Below are positions 40,845-53,000 of a stretch of 64,000 nt of DNA, piece after piece (position 1 is the stretch's first letter; every line of letters starts with the position of its first letter). The translations under genes were made by a program, and so were the position numbers. The notes under the pieces are model-generated. The model had not been told where the DNA came from and searched no databases. It saw nothing but the letters and a program-made list of their open reading frames with translations. Origin of the DNA: Watersipora subatra (Eukaryota; Bryozoa; Gymnolaemata; Cheilostomatida; Watersiporidae); contig NC_088715.1 of assembly GCF_963576615.1 (NCBI RefSeq), forward strand, positions 56,330,190 to 56,394,189, given 5' to 3'.

Positions 40845-41855
40845 CTGTAACAAAATAATCTTTCCGGTTGACTCTTTAAATTAGCTAAATTGTCTGATTA
40901 CTGCACAAATGTTTGTTGAACAAATTCTGTTGAAACTGCTGCCCTAAAGCCCATATAGCCCATATATGACAACATGTGCGATTGACAGAATCTAACCTAC
41001 TGTTAATAAGATGGGGCTAAATAATGCTTAGAAGTAGAGATAATTAGTGCATAGACATGTTTTTATCAACAAAGTCATAGCTGAAATTAGCACCTTTTAA
41101 TATATGACTGATTTTACTTTTTTACCTTAGCTTTGACCAACTCTGCTCAGAATTTACTTGTGAGTCATTAAAAATTACTTTTTCTTAAATCTAAATTCTA
41201 TTCTATAACCCATCACTTACTTTCACAAACTACATGAATGATTTGCTTTGTTGGTAATTTTTCGGAAACTATAAGCTGTTTACGAAATGTTGATTTGCTG
41301 GAAGAAATCATTTCAACTTTCTTATTTAAAACCTAACTACTTGGCCCAGCTGTTTCTAAGAAGCATCATGAAAGAGTGGCTTTGTGCGTTGTCTTAGTTA
41401 AATTTCAACCATAAGGATAGAGTAGCGATCTGACAACTATAAAAGTGGAGCCCTGCTCTGAGCATTTACCATGTATTTTGCTTCTGTACACCATTTATTA
41501 TACAATATCTGATAAAGTAGTCATACAGTTCACTTGATCAGATGAAAGTATATTGTTTAGCTGAGATTCCATTACTTTCCAAAATTGCATAAAAACTTGA
41601 TTAAAAATAGAAAACAAATTAAAAGTCTATAAAAAAAGTAACTGTTTATATTCGAGGAACTTTTTGTAGAGAAATATTGCAAAAGATAAGTGTTCATATT
41701 GTCTTAATTGAAAAGCGATTGAAGCTGTTAGCAATATAAAAATACTAACGAGATCATTTATTGGTAAGAAATCTACTGCTTACTGGAGCATTGGCTATTA
41801 AATAACTCCAGTTTATACATATGAATCTAAATGTTGTTGTTTGTCTGTTGGTCTG
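40845..41855. other. region upstream of the gene 1 ankyrin exon
   Basis: Expected to hold the first exon and promoter of gene 1, but I could not identify either. Otherwise AT-rich and featureless. Confidence 0.35.
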
Positions 41856-41859
41856 TCAT

Positions 41860-42030
41860 TTGTATAGCCAGTTATAACAATACAGTTTGTGGAATGAAAA
41901 ATCTACCTCACACAGAATTTCAACTCAGAACCTCTAGGCCTTAAAACAGGCAAACTAACCTACTAAGACACATCAGCTGCTTGCGATGCAATAGAATAAA
42001 TGTGAACATACTTATTACATCAGTGGAAAT
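41860..42030 (-). mobile_element. tRNA-derived SINE-like element
   Basis: On the minus strand: TTAGTAGGTTAGTTTGCCTG (A-box-like), then GAGGTTCTGAGTTGAAATTC (B-box-like, 34 nt on), ending near a TGACAGACCAACAGACAAAC tail. Sister of the element at 32850-33010. Confidence 0.5.
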
Positions 42031-42099
42031 GCGAATAATAACAACATTAGTGTTGTTTGTATTTGTTATTATACGTCGTTAGTCTTTGCTGATGTGACT

Positions 42100-43800
42100 T
42101 CGCTTGGCAGCGGTTTTGCTTTGCTGGAACTGTGTCTTTGCTGATGGTGGAGACACATATGAAACAAGCTCCTGGTGTGTTGGTTCAACCTGGAAGAAGG
42201 GCGTAAGGCAAGCAGGCCTTGCTGCTTTCAAAGCAAGGTTCCGGCCATGCAACGGTCACGATCCTTCGAATTGGTTTCTGAGTGCACCCTTAGCAAAGTA
42301 GCCTAGTGTGACTCGCTCTGGCTCTGATCATGTTTTATTGCCTTGCCGTTTTTTAGGTATTTAGGCTCCAGCTTCTCTACGGCCTTGTAGCAATTCTAGA
42401 AAACTAGCCAGAGGCTCTTTCGCCGCCATCTTGCTTGCGGGGGTCCGGGCAGACCTTGGTGTCATCTCTCTATTACTCATCAAGCTCTACTAAACTAGAG
42501 TTCCTCTTGGCAGGTTGTCTCTGCGCAGCAGGTCACAATCTTTGTTGCTGGGGTTAGATCGGTTCAGGGCATCAGTGCAACTAGTAGTCAGCACTAATGT
42601 TGCGGCCCGCTCCATTTTCCTGGATCTTGGTTTTTGGTTAGAGGACTTCTTGTGAATATGCTCCTAACCTCTTCACCCCAGCATTGAATAGTTTTTTTGC
42701 AGTAGCCTCTTTAAGTCTGTCTTCTTCTTTTTGTCCTTGCCGAACCTGTTTCGCCAACTGCTGTACGAGTATTGCCAGCTGGCTGATGGTTTGGTCCTGC
42801 TTTATTCTTGTCTTCTCTGCTTGTTCTTATTAGCAGATTTGACAATCGGAAACAACATTTCCAGGTTTAAAAAGGAAGATCCTTGCACCAGCTCGGACTA
42901 AATCAGATAATGTGGGTGTTAGTACTGCCAATGAGTAACAGCACTTCTCCAACACTTCGTTTGACCTTATGCTGAAAAATTGCAAGATTTCGAGCAGTAG
43001 CCAGAGTTTGAGTCGCCCTAACTCCAATTGGTCTCTCGCCAGCTTCTCTCTCTTTGAGAGTGGAGAGAAGTAGCAGGGGTGGCTATAGTAAATAGTGGCA
43101 TAGTACATGATAGCTATGGTTCAATCAGTACCCTGAATTTGTACCATCTGTTTGCCAATGTTTGCTTGAGAATTCTCCAAACAGCATTGCAAGGTTTCAA
43201 GGTGGCCTCAGCCAGCCCTCAGTCAACTTCTCTGGCTATCACTTTGGAGGCAGCGGGTTGCCCAAATAGCTGGCAGTCTTGCACGTGCTTTTGGCAAACC
43301 CTGTCACAACTGATGGCCTTCTTCGAGTCTGGATGGTGCTCTCACTGATGTGGCTTACCAAAAAGACGTAATCGATATTTACATCCCGGAGTCGCACCAT
43401 TGATTGTTAGACTCGATAAACTGGCAGTCATGTCTTGTCATTCATAAAGCCATTAGTGTCATTTTCCTTGAGCAGATCTCGTGCACTTAGCGGAAGCCTG
43501 TTGAGCATTTGATTGTCCAGGAAACTCATGCTCTAGTTGATGTCGATCTTGAAGTAAGTGAATCGCTTTTCTAGCTTCCCAAAGGAAATAGCTAGTAAAA
43601 TGAGGTCGATGTAGAGCCTGCGCTCTGATTGGCTCGGCACCACTTTCACCCCGAGAAACTGCTGTGTCTAGCTGGGGCACTCCTGAGCTAGCTGGGGCAG
43701 GCCTCTGGGGTGCCCGTTCAGTTTAGAAGTAACTAGGGCGAACCTTGCCGCTTTTGCATGTTCTTGCTGCATACTAGAAATGCCCAACTTTCCCATCTTT
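42100..43800 (-). pseudogene. degenerate GC-richer coding tract, possibly retroelement gag
   Basis: GC content is visibly above the surroundings. Several minus-strand frames are open but broken by stops and frameshifts. One part (about 42664-42810) reads as coiled coil: QTISQLAILVQQLAKQV followed by KEEDRLKEATAKKLFNAGVK. Another at 42830-43020 reads SNEVLEKCCYSLAVLTPTL. Near 43700-43795 is MGKLGISSMQQEHAKAARFA. These look like remnants of one or more proteins of a decayed mobile element, but no reverse transcriptase, integrase or zinc knuckle is readable and the family is not identified. Confidence 0.35.
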
Positions 43801-45002
43801 TTGTACTTTTGTCAAATTAAAATCAATAATTTATGTTTGTTAAAAAGTAAGGACTAACAGTACAACTACCTCAAGTATGTCGCACAGCTTCCCTTCTATG
43901 ATTATATTTTTGGAAAAACAATTCACATGTTATTAAATCACTCGCAGTATTCGCATTCTTAATGAGCAGTCATAATATGATGCATTGTCTGGTGAGACAT
44001 TAGCTTAGTCTATCGCTTCACGTAAATCTATCTCAACTAGTGCATAAAATCAATTATTGCAGAAGAGGCTAGTCTAGAAGGTCATCATTATTGGCTGAAG
44101 TGCACTTTACATACAAGCACATAATCTAAGATAATTTTTGTTTTGTAGACCTAAGCAGACCCACAGTATAAGTTTTATATTATTGTCTTATTTGATTAGT
44201 TTTTACAGCCTGGATGTAACAACATATCACGTCTTATCAAAAGTCATAAAAAAAATTAAAAGGAACAAAACAAAAGAACGGTTTAAACACAATAGGAGAA
44301 AAAATCCGATTAGCTCAAAAAAAAGCACAAACTTATTCCTAATGCAAACATCTAAAATTTTACGCAAACAAAACAGGCTTTAGTCAACATGGCAGACTAT
44401 AAATTGAGAGCTTAGCATAATATCCTTTATTGTCGTTGACTTAAAAATACCAGCCCTAATAAACCCCTTGAAGCACTCGCAGTTATCAGTTAAACTAGAA
44501 CAGTAGAGGGTACTATTTGGAGAGAATAACTCTCTCGACCCAAATTACTGCATTGTAGCTATTTTTATGTAACTTAAATGCTTTTTTTGCAGGTCATAAA
44601 AAGGCAGACATTTGAATAGTAACTCTTACAAATGCTATCGTAACATGATATAGTTTTGGTCCCAAGTACCTTTTACCTTTTCCAAGAGTTTTATAGCATG
44701 GATAGAGTTGTAAAACACAAAGGAAAATATTTGTACTTAAACAATATTGATGAAGCTGGTTTAAAAAGATTAGTCATTCTATAGCCACTATTATGGTTAA
44801 CTAAAGCCTGTTTCAATTTAAACATGCATGTATTTTTTAAACAACTTCAAGTAGCTTTCCTGACCCCTAGTATTGCAATAGCTAGTATTGATTCATTACA
44901 TACATTGTATATGGTAATGCTACTACACTTAAGAACATGTTGGAGAATGCTAAACAACAAGAATGATAACAGTTAGGTAAACAAGAGTTTAAAACCCTTA
45001 CA
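43801..45002. other. intergenic, no gene recognised
   Basis: AT-rich; open frames present are short and without domain features. Confidence 0.4.
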
Positions 45003-46065
45003 TTAGAAATTCCACTGTCATACAGCCCACAACCAAAGTGATATTGGAAAAAAGAAAGGGTACTGATGGTTGAGAAATCAATATTAGCAGTCAAATGGCA
45101 CTGCAGCAGTGCAATAGGATAACTGCAATGGTGGCTGTAATGTCCTGGGTGTGGGTGTCATTATATACAACAAATAGCAATAATGAAAGAAAAAGATTAT
45201 ATGTTTTTATCTCTCCCCCTGCAATAGGAGAAATGCAATATTGGCCAGTATTACAAGTAAAATGCACTGACATTATTAGAATAACCAATATTTTTAATAT
45301 AGTAATAATATAAAACTAATGCACAATTTTGTTTACATTTCAAGACGTTATAGCTAACAATATCACGAAGTTGCAATATTTATATAGATTTTTATAAAAT
45401 CTGTACTACGTAGTCATCGTTCTGTAGTCATCCAAATTTATAATTAATTATTGTAATAATCTCATAAGAACCGTTAGAAAAAATATCATCGTCATTTATT
45501 TCACTTACACTGCGTTGGACATCAGTTAAAACTCCAAAGTACTCAAAAGTTTCCAAAATGTCAGTTACTTTGAAATCGGCAAAAATGAAATGATTTCAGT
45601 ACTCCTACGTTAATTACAGAAACCTTCGGCAATGCTATAGACTGGTGAAATGTGCACGTTATTTCTTTCGTGAAATGCGCACAACTTAATCGTTCTATTC
45701 TCTGTCGCTCAGTGTTTCAATTTCCGGTGTTAACTTTGATAAAAGTGAGGATTAGCAAGTTTTAATAACGATTTTCGGCTAAATAAATCTGTCTATTTGT
45801 GTATAATCCGATCAGATGGGTTAGTTTAAGGAATTTGCGATAACCTTTCAAAGGCTTGGTAACATATTTAAATAGGTTTATATGCGTTTTGAATTTTTAT
45901 TATACTTAAACGACTTTACTAAAAAATAGTTAAATTTGTTGATAAGATTTCGTAACAAGGGTTTGGTGATGGCCGTTAACGGATAATTTTTCGGATGTTG
46001 TGTGGACATGTGCATTTATCATAAATCTCCCAAACCAATCGCTTCGCTCATGTTTGGTCGTGGGA
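45003..46065 (-). mobile_element. non-autonomous Helitron, copy C (short form)
   Basis: 1063 bp. 5' end on the minus strand TCCCACGACCAAACATGAGC after an A; 3' end GGAATTTCTAA (CTRR) followed by T. Single copy of the internal module. Intergenic between the two ankyrin genes. Confidence 0.87.
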
Positions 46066-46800
46066 TAAGTTGAACAATAGAAAAAAGTATTTTAGCCTAC
46101 TTAATTACAAGAATATAATCTGGAACATTCATTTAATCGCTCCAATTTGTCTCAAGTATAAATTTTAGCAGTGAGAATATCCTTGTAGATACATTTATGT
46201 AGATACATAAATGGCCATTTGTGAGTGAACAATTAGAGTTGCAGTTCACAGTATGCATTGACATCTGGGTCCACGGCAGCGGTGAAAAACTGATAACTCT
46301 GAGAGTCAGCATTATAGTGGTATGTAAATGAGCTAAGAGGTAGATATGGCAGCTTTCTATTATTAGTCATGATGCAAGTAAGTATACAATTATATGACGG
46401 CTGGAATTGTTGTTGTTATTGTCATTTGTAAACAAACTTTGGACCCAATCAGCATGCAATACAAATGAAAAAACTTGAATCAAGATTTTAGCATTCAACT
46501 ATGTCAGCCAATCACTGATGCATCAATATCATTTCTTTTAAATTTCATTTTATTTAAAAACGCATACAAAAATGTTGGCTATGGCAAAAATGCGTATTGT
46601 CAAGTCAAGTGTGTAGCCAACTCTTAGGCGTAATAGCGGGATTGTATTGTGAAAAGGCATTGCCTGAGCTAGTAAACTACTACAAGATAAAAAAGAAGAT
46701 GAATAAAGAAGAAAGGCTTTACTCAACCATTGCTCCGTACAAAACTTCATTTGTCGAATCTTTAAATCTCAACTTAATTTGACAACTGTTCAATTAGCAA
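46066..46800. other. intergenic; weak open frame
   Basis: A 61-codon plus-strand frame (46597-46782; LLGVIAGLYCEKALPELV, KKKMNKEERLYSTIAPYKTS) has protein-like composition but no identifiable family or splice partner. Confidence 0.25.
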
Positions 46801-47205
46801 CTGGTTATCTGTAACTGACAGCTGCCATTTAGTGTCTGCTACTGGTAACTGACAGCTGTCACTTAGTGTCTGCTACTGGTAACTGACAGCTGCCACTTAG
46901 TGTCTGTTACTGGTAACTGACAGCTGCCACTTTGTGTCTGCTACTGGTAACTGACAGCGGCCACTTAGTGTCTTCTACTGGTAACTGACAGCTGCCACTT
47001 AGTGTCTGCTACTGGTAACTGACAGCTGCCACTTAGTGTCTGCTACTGGTAACTGACAGCTGCCACTTTGTGTCTGCTAGAAGTAACTGGAAAATTTCAA
47101 CTAGTGACGGTTATTGGTAACTGACAGCTGCCACTTAGTGGCTGCTTGAAGTAACCGACAACTGTCAACTAGTGACTGCTACTGGTAACTGACAGCTGCC
47201 ACTTT
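46801..47205. repeat. 34-bp minisatellite, about 12 copies
   Basis: Unit TGGTAACTGACAGCTGCCAC then TTAGTGTCTGCTAC. The central copies are nearly identical; the outer ones carry more changes. Confidence 0.95.
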
Positions 47206-47714
47206 TAGTAGTTGAACCTTTATTGCTAATCGAACGAAAGAAAATTTTAAAATTACTTGCGTGCGTTTTTTGTAACTAGTCAAGCTTTGCTTGTTAGAAT
47301 TTATTTTGAGGCTACCATTAAACTGAGATGACAACGAAAAACATAAACATTTGGAATCAATAATATTTAGCATATTCAAAAATGCAGACAATGCTTAACA
47401 TCTCTTACTACTTGTAATTTTTTAGACCAGCTCTTCGTTCCAATATTCAACTTTAGCTTTTTATTACGCCGTTCTTTGCACTGCAGTATTTTTCAATGTA
47501 TTTTTGTATGTTTTTAGATACAGTGTATATTAATTTGTTATTAAAGTAAATCATGCTGCTTTAGACAATGGTGAAATAACCACACGCTACAGTTTTGTAT
47601 TTATTCATAAAATTCCAAAAATCTTTGAATACAAAAATGTAAAAGGAAAGTATAACAATAAAAGACAGACACAAACCTTTTCAACGGTCAAACATGTACT
47701 ATTTATTGATCTAT

Positions 47715-47890
47715 AATATTCTTTAAAGATGAGCTTGCATATAATATTTATTAAATTTTACCAGAAACTTTTAGTATTTTTCTATCATTTGTGATTATTT
47801 TGATGTTTGAGGTGATTTGACTGCTAAGACGTATCAATAATGAAATAAATAAAACTTGATTGCTGAAATCGCAGTTAAATCAATCAGATC
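47715..47890 (+). repeat. dispersed repeat, copy 1
   Basis: TTAAAGATGAGCTTGC, then TTTTCTATCATTTGTGATTA and GAGGTGATTTGACTGC, shared with 48615-48770. Likely a SINE or MITE family; ends not resolved. Confidence 0.55.
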
Positions 47891-48614
47891 AATCAAAAGT
47901 GTGATTATGATGTCTATTAGTTGCAAAGAGATCAACAGAATAGAGACGTGTAAAGCTGAAACTCAAATGCAATACACCATACTAACTATTGCAATTAGAA
48001 TTATTGAAATTGTAAAATTAGATTGCAAAAAAACATAACAAGTAATATGCAATATTTAATAACTGATTGATTTTCCATCAGTGGCAATATAATTAATGCT
48101 TTAAAATATTTATATGAGTATTCAGTATATCACATACTAGAAACAGTCGAGGACATATGTGTGTACCTGTTGATCTGTTTGTTTTCAGTAGAAACTAGTC
48201 TAGTAATTGAGTGTGACTGCTGCTACTCCACGGTAAGCTCTGTTACATTTAGCAGTACTATTAGCTTTCTGAGTAAAATACTTTAGCCAATCACATTAAG
48301 TAAACTTTTCACGATAATCGGCTATGACTATAAATTAATAGGCAGTATATCATCACCTGTCTCCGACACGCTTAATTTTGTGGCGGTTAATCTATCTGGC
48401 ACGCCATGTAGTTCCTTATCACCTAAAACTTACTACATCGGCGCAAACATACTAACAAGTTAGTAGTCCTCATAGTACTTTTATAACAAAACTGTCCAAT
48501 ACCTAAAATGCATGCATCGTATAATCGCTAAAATGTTAATACGCTTATTAGAGATTAAAAAATAACTACTGTAGCTCATAGCTGCATGCACCATGCCCTG
48601 GCATGTCATTGCTT

Positions 48615-48770
48615 TGTTAAAGATGAACTTACACAAAACTTTGGTACATGTTATCAGATAGTATTGGTATTTTTCTATCATTTGTGATTGTTTTTGCCAG
48701 TTGAGGTGGTCTGACAGCCGAGAAGTTTCAACCTAAAGATTGGCACAACTTCATTGCGGTTAAGCGGGTG
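48615..48770 (+). repeat. dispersed repeat, copy 2
   Basis: TTAAAGATGAACTTACACAA, TTTTCTATCATTTGTGATTG, GAGGTGGTCTGACAGC, matching 47715-47890, followed by the TG-rich tract. Confidence 0.55.
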
Positions 48771-48890
48771 CGTGTGCATTTGTGTGTGTGCGTGTTAGCG
48801 TGTGTGTATGTACATGTGTGTGTATGTGTGCGTGTGTATGTGTATGTATTTGCATGTGTGTATGTACATGTGCGTTTATATGTTTGTGTA
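48771..48890. repeat. (TG)n-rich tract
   Basis: TGTGTG/CGTGTG/TATGTG repeat, about 120 bp. Confidence 0.9.
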
Positions 48891-49820
48891 GTTGGTAGTA
48901 AGTGTACATGCTACGCCTGTCTACACTTTATTTCATATTGAAACTAAAGGTTTTAGCTGATTTCATGCGAAACTCACATGCGAATGCGTCCAGCTTTTCC
49001 CCAGCTTACCGCAATTATGTGGTTTTAAGCTCTATAGAGTTCTTGAAAATCTGCTTCATGAACTCCCATCTAAATAGAAACTTAAAAATACTCCTTCGTA
49101 ATTGCCCTCAATGAAAACAATCATGTGTTGTTGTGACGGAAACAGTTTGAAACTATGGGTTGAAAATCTGTATGCTTTGCACTATTTGATTAAAAGTTTA
49201 ACGACAAATGATAAAATGGTGCTTGTGGGAAATAAAGTTGTTATGATGGTTATCAGTTTAAACTGCCAATTAGCAAGTTGGAAGTTTAATCTCCGCTCCA
49301 TCATGCCTGGAAGATCATCAAGTTTAACATTGGTCCTGTGCTCAGCGATACAATATTTATGTTGGCAGCATGGTCAATGACCAACACCACCACAAAACAC
49401 AAGAAATTATGTCTGTGAAGTTTGTCATGAGAGTTCTTTGAAGGCTTTCAACTGATAGAGAAAGTTGGGAAGTATGTAAATGTATGATAAACATGTTGAA
49501 GTGTTAGGTCTTTATTTATGCCAGCTAAGAAAAGTAGAAACTGACATTAAAAATAGAAGCTTCTAGATGAACTACAATTCAAACACTGTAAAAAGAAGTA
49601 TGGTCTTCCATATTGTGATGAGATACTATGTTCAGTAAATAAAGCTAATTTACCATTAGGATGAAAGAAGGTGAATCTCTATAAATATTTTATGAAGTGG
49701 TTCTAAAAAGAGGAAATCTCCACTCAGCATAGAAAATTATTTCACTCGGAGAAACCCCAGTCTCAGGAGAAGAGCTATGTAGGTTTGGGTTGTTCAGTGT
49801 CTGCCTATTGTTTAGTTTCT
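48891..49820. other. intergenic; no assigned gene
   Basis: Open frames at 48902-49114 and 49102-49380 have no recognisable domain. A reverse frame over 49260-49370 (KLDDLPGMMERRLNFQLANW) is also open. Possibly a decayed repeat. Confidence 0.25.
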
Positions 49821-49825
49821 GTTTG

Positions 49826-49849
49826 TTTATTGAGCACAATTAATTTATT
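49826..49849 (-). promoter_or_regulatory. candidate poly(A) signals of gene 2
   Basis: Two AATAAA hexamers on the minus strand (49844-49849 and 49826-49831), 122-145 nt past the stop of gene 2, the same spacing as in gene 1. Confidence 0.5.
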
Positions 49850-49970
49850 TATATAATGGTTACTTAGGGTCTTATACTAATATTGAAACAAACGGTGTCT
49901 AAACACCCCTTCATAAAACTATTTTTATCTATTAGTAAATAATATTTCTGATGTAAGCTTTACGCCTCTA

Positions 49971-50092
49971 TTAATGATGTGGAGACAAGTCCTCATTCCC
50001 TGCTAACTCTTGGACATCTTTGACATCACCACTGTTAGTAACCTTGGTGTTGACCTCCAACTGTTTTAGCTTTTTCATCAACTTTTTCATCT
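49971..50092 (-). CDS. gene 2 terminal exon
   Basis: Acceptor GTTGATGCAG, then AG completing a Lys codon and MKKLMKKLKQLEVNT, ending with acidic GNEDLSPHH and TAA. Homologous in layout to 11725-11828. Confidence 0.82.
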
Positions 50093-53000
50093 CTGCATCA
50101 ACAAAAGTATCAGTGCAATTAACCAATAATTGACATTGTATCAGTGCCGATAGCCAAGGATGAACAATGTGTTAGCGCTATCGGTCAATTATGAATTTGG
50201 TCTAATGAGTGGTCTAATACCACTCGCAGTTCATTCTACACAGTATTAATATATGACCGAATATAGAAACAAAAAATACCACATATGAGCACCCTAGGTA
50301 CATTAATAGCCAAGTTATAAGGTCAATAAATTGTCAATTTTGATCTTTTAGGTCAATTTTTATCTTTTAGGTCAATTTTTATATTTTTGAGTCAATTTTC
50401 ACTCTTTATGCATACTAGGAATTCAGAATTTCCCCTTACTAAGGTATTTGGGTATTTCCCTTTCCAAATGGAAATTTGGTAGGTTTTCTCCTCTTGCTTT
50501 ATTTGCTATGTATAGGATGAGTCAGCATGGCATGATGCAATCTGCTCAAGCCACTGGTTGAAATGTATAGCATGCCTAATTATATGACTAGTATGCAATC
50601 AGTTTTACACTAGCAAAGATGCCAAAAGCTAAGCAATCATCTCATGAGAAGGTTTTTCAGATTATAAGAGAGTTTCCTACCGAGTTCACTAAGACACCCG
50701 GCAATGATCTGTATTGTAACCTTTGCAGTTGTGTGGTTAAGTCTTCCAAACAATTTTTTGTAGAAAGCCATCAGAAAACTTCTATGCGCAAGAAACAAAT
50801 GGAACAGCCAAACCATTCAACGCAAAAGTTCTTACCAGCAGCATGCGATGCATCCAATATGTAGATACATGTATTAATGTTATGTCTTCAAACTACGCTT
50901 GGACACCTCGATTTGTTAATTAAGTAGAAAACTATGTATTTTAAATTGAAAGTCAATAAAGTCAATTTCTCAAAACAATTTGGTCAATTTTTCTGATTTT
51001 GAGATCAATAAAAAGTTTGCCCTATTAATACTAAATTTATTGTGTTTATTTGCCCAAGCAAAGATGGTCTCACAATTTCCTGCACGTCTTTGGCTATGCA
51101 GGTTGTTATAAACTTGGAAAAAATAAAAACCACTAAATTATTATGACCAGTTGTGATGTAAATGTGTGAATCATGCAGCAGAGAGATATGAACCTCCCAG
51201 CAAATTTAATACAAACAGAAGGTTAAGATCATCTAACGTTATCTAACTATTGAAAAAAATCGATTGTCCACTTCCCGCTATATAATATTTACTAGAAATT
51301 CCACTGTCATACAGCCCACGACCAAAGTGATATTGGAGAAAAAGAAAGGGTACTGATGGTTGAAAAATGCATTATTAGCAGTCAAATGGCACTGCAGTGC
51401 AATAGGATAACTGCAATGGTAGCAGTAATGTACTGGGTGTGGGTGTTATTATATACAACAAACAGCAATAATGAAAGGAAAAGATTATATGTTTATATCT
51501 CTTCCCCTGCAATAGGAGAAATGCAATATTGGCCAATATTAGAAGTAAAATGCATTGATATTATTAGAATAATCAATATTATTAATATAGTAATAATATA
51601 AAACCAATGCACAATTTTGTTTACATTTAAAAACGTCATAGTTAGCGATATCAAGAAGTTGTGATATTTATATAGATTTTTAGAAAATCTGTGCTACGTA
51701 GTGATTGTTCTGTAGTCATCCAAACTTATAATTAAATGTCGTAATAATCTCATAAGAATTGTTAGAAAAAATATCGTCATTTCCTTTACTTACACTGCGT
51801 TGGACATCAGTTAGAATACTAAAGTACTCAAGTGTCTAAAATATCAGTTTGAAATCGGCAAAAATTAAACGATTTCAGTACTCTTACGTTAATTACAGAA
51901 ACCGTCGACAATGCCAAAGACTGGTGAAATGTGCACGTCATTTGTTCGCGAAATGCGCACGACTTAATCATTCTATTCTCTGTCGCCCGGCGTTTCAATT
52001 TCCGGTCTTAACTTTTATTAAACCAAGCTTTTCAAGCGTTTTGTGACAATTTTCGTCTTAATAAATCTGTCTATTTGTGTATAATCCAATCAGATGGGTA
52101 AGTTTAAAGAGAATTTCGATAATTTACAAAGACTTGGTAACATATTTAAATAGGCTTATATGTGTTTTGTATCGTTATTATACTTTAACTAATCTAAAAA
52201 AACGATGGTTAAACTTGTTGATGAAATTTCGAGACAAGGGTTCGTCTCACTGTTGATGAATAATTTTCGTAAGTTGTGTGCACATGCATTTATCATAAAA
52301 ACTCTCATACTTCGCTTCCGCTCGTTTGTTCGTGGGAAAATTTATAGTAGATTTATATTTGTTAGCTGCCTAGCTACTGCACAAAAAGCATAATGGCCTA
52401 CTATGCATACAATGACCTACTATGATACAATGACCCACTATGATAAAATATTTTAATGTCCACCATTAATCATAGCCTGTCAGCTTTTAAAAAGGGTAAA
52501 AGAACAGAACAAGTTCCTTTACTTGCTATACAAGAATACAACTACTCAGGTGGTTTAGTTATATATTATATCATAATTTAATATATAATATATTATACTA
52601 TATATTATGTATTATATAGTATATAAATATACATACATTAGATAGTACAGTTCAAGATGCGATGAACATACAGTAAACTGCACAACGAAAGACATATCGG
52701 CGCTCTGCTTTTGGTCGCATATGCATCCTCTTTTATAGATCTTGCGGGTTGCTTAGCTCTGCCTCCTTCAACTCGGTAGCCAACCCTCAATCGACCGAAA
52801 GTGTGACCAAGGGCTGTGTCAGCTACTGAGTTGAGGCTCCGCCCAGTCATGGCATTTATTGCCTTGAAGTTGGCACTTCTCTCCAACTCGGCTCTGGTTT
52901 AGGTGATTGGTCGCTACACTTTCCTCCAGTAGAGGTACTGGGGACAACTCACTCAGTGTCGAAAGGAGAGATCAGTCAGAACCAGAGCAAGGGCTGTCAA

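Noticed and set aside
51356-51601. 81-codon frame (MVEKC...NIVII) repeated at 45095, 51356 and 59558
   Set aside because: It lies antisense within the Helitron copies and is broken in copy B; shared only because the copies are related, with no domain or coding constraint evident.
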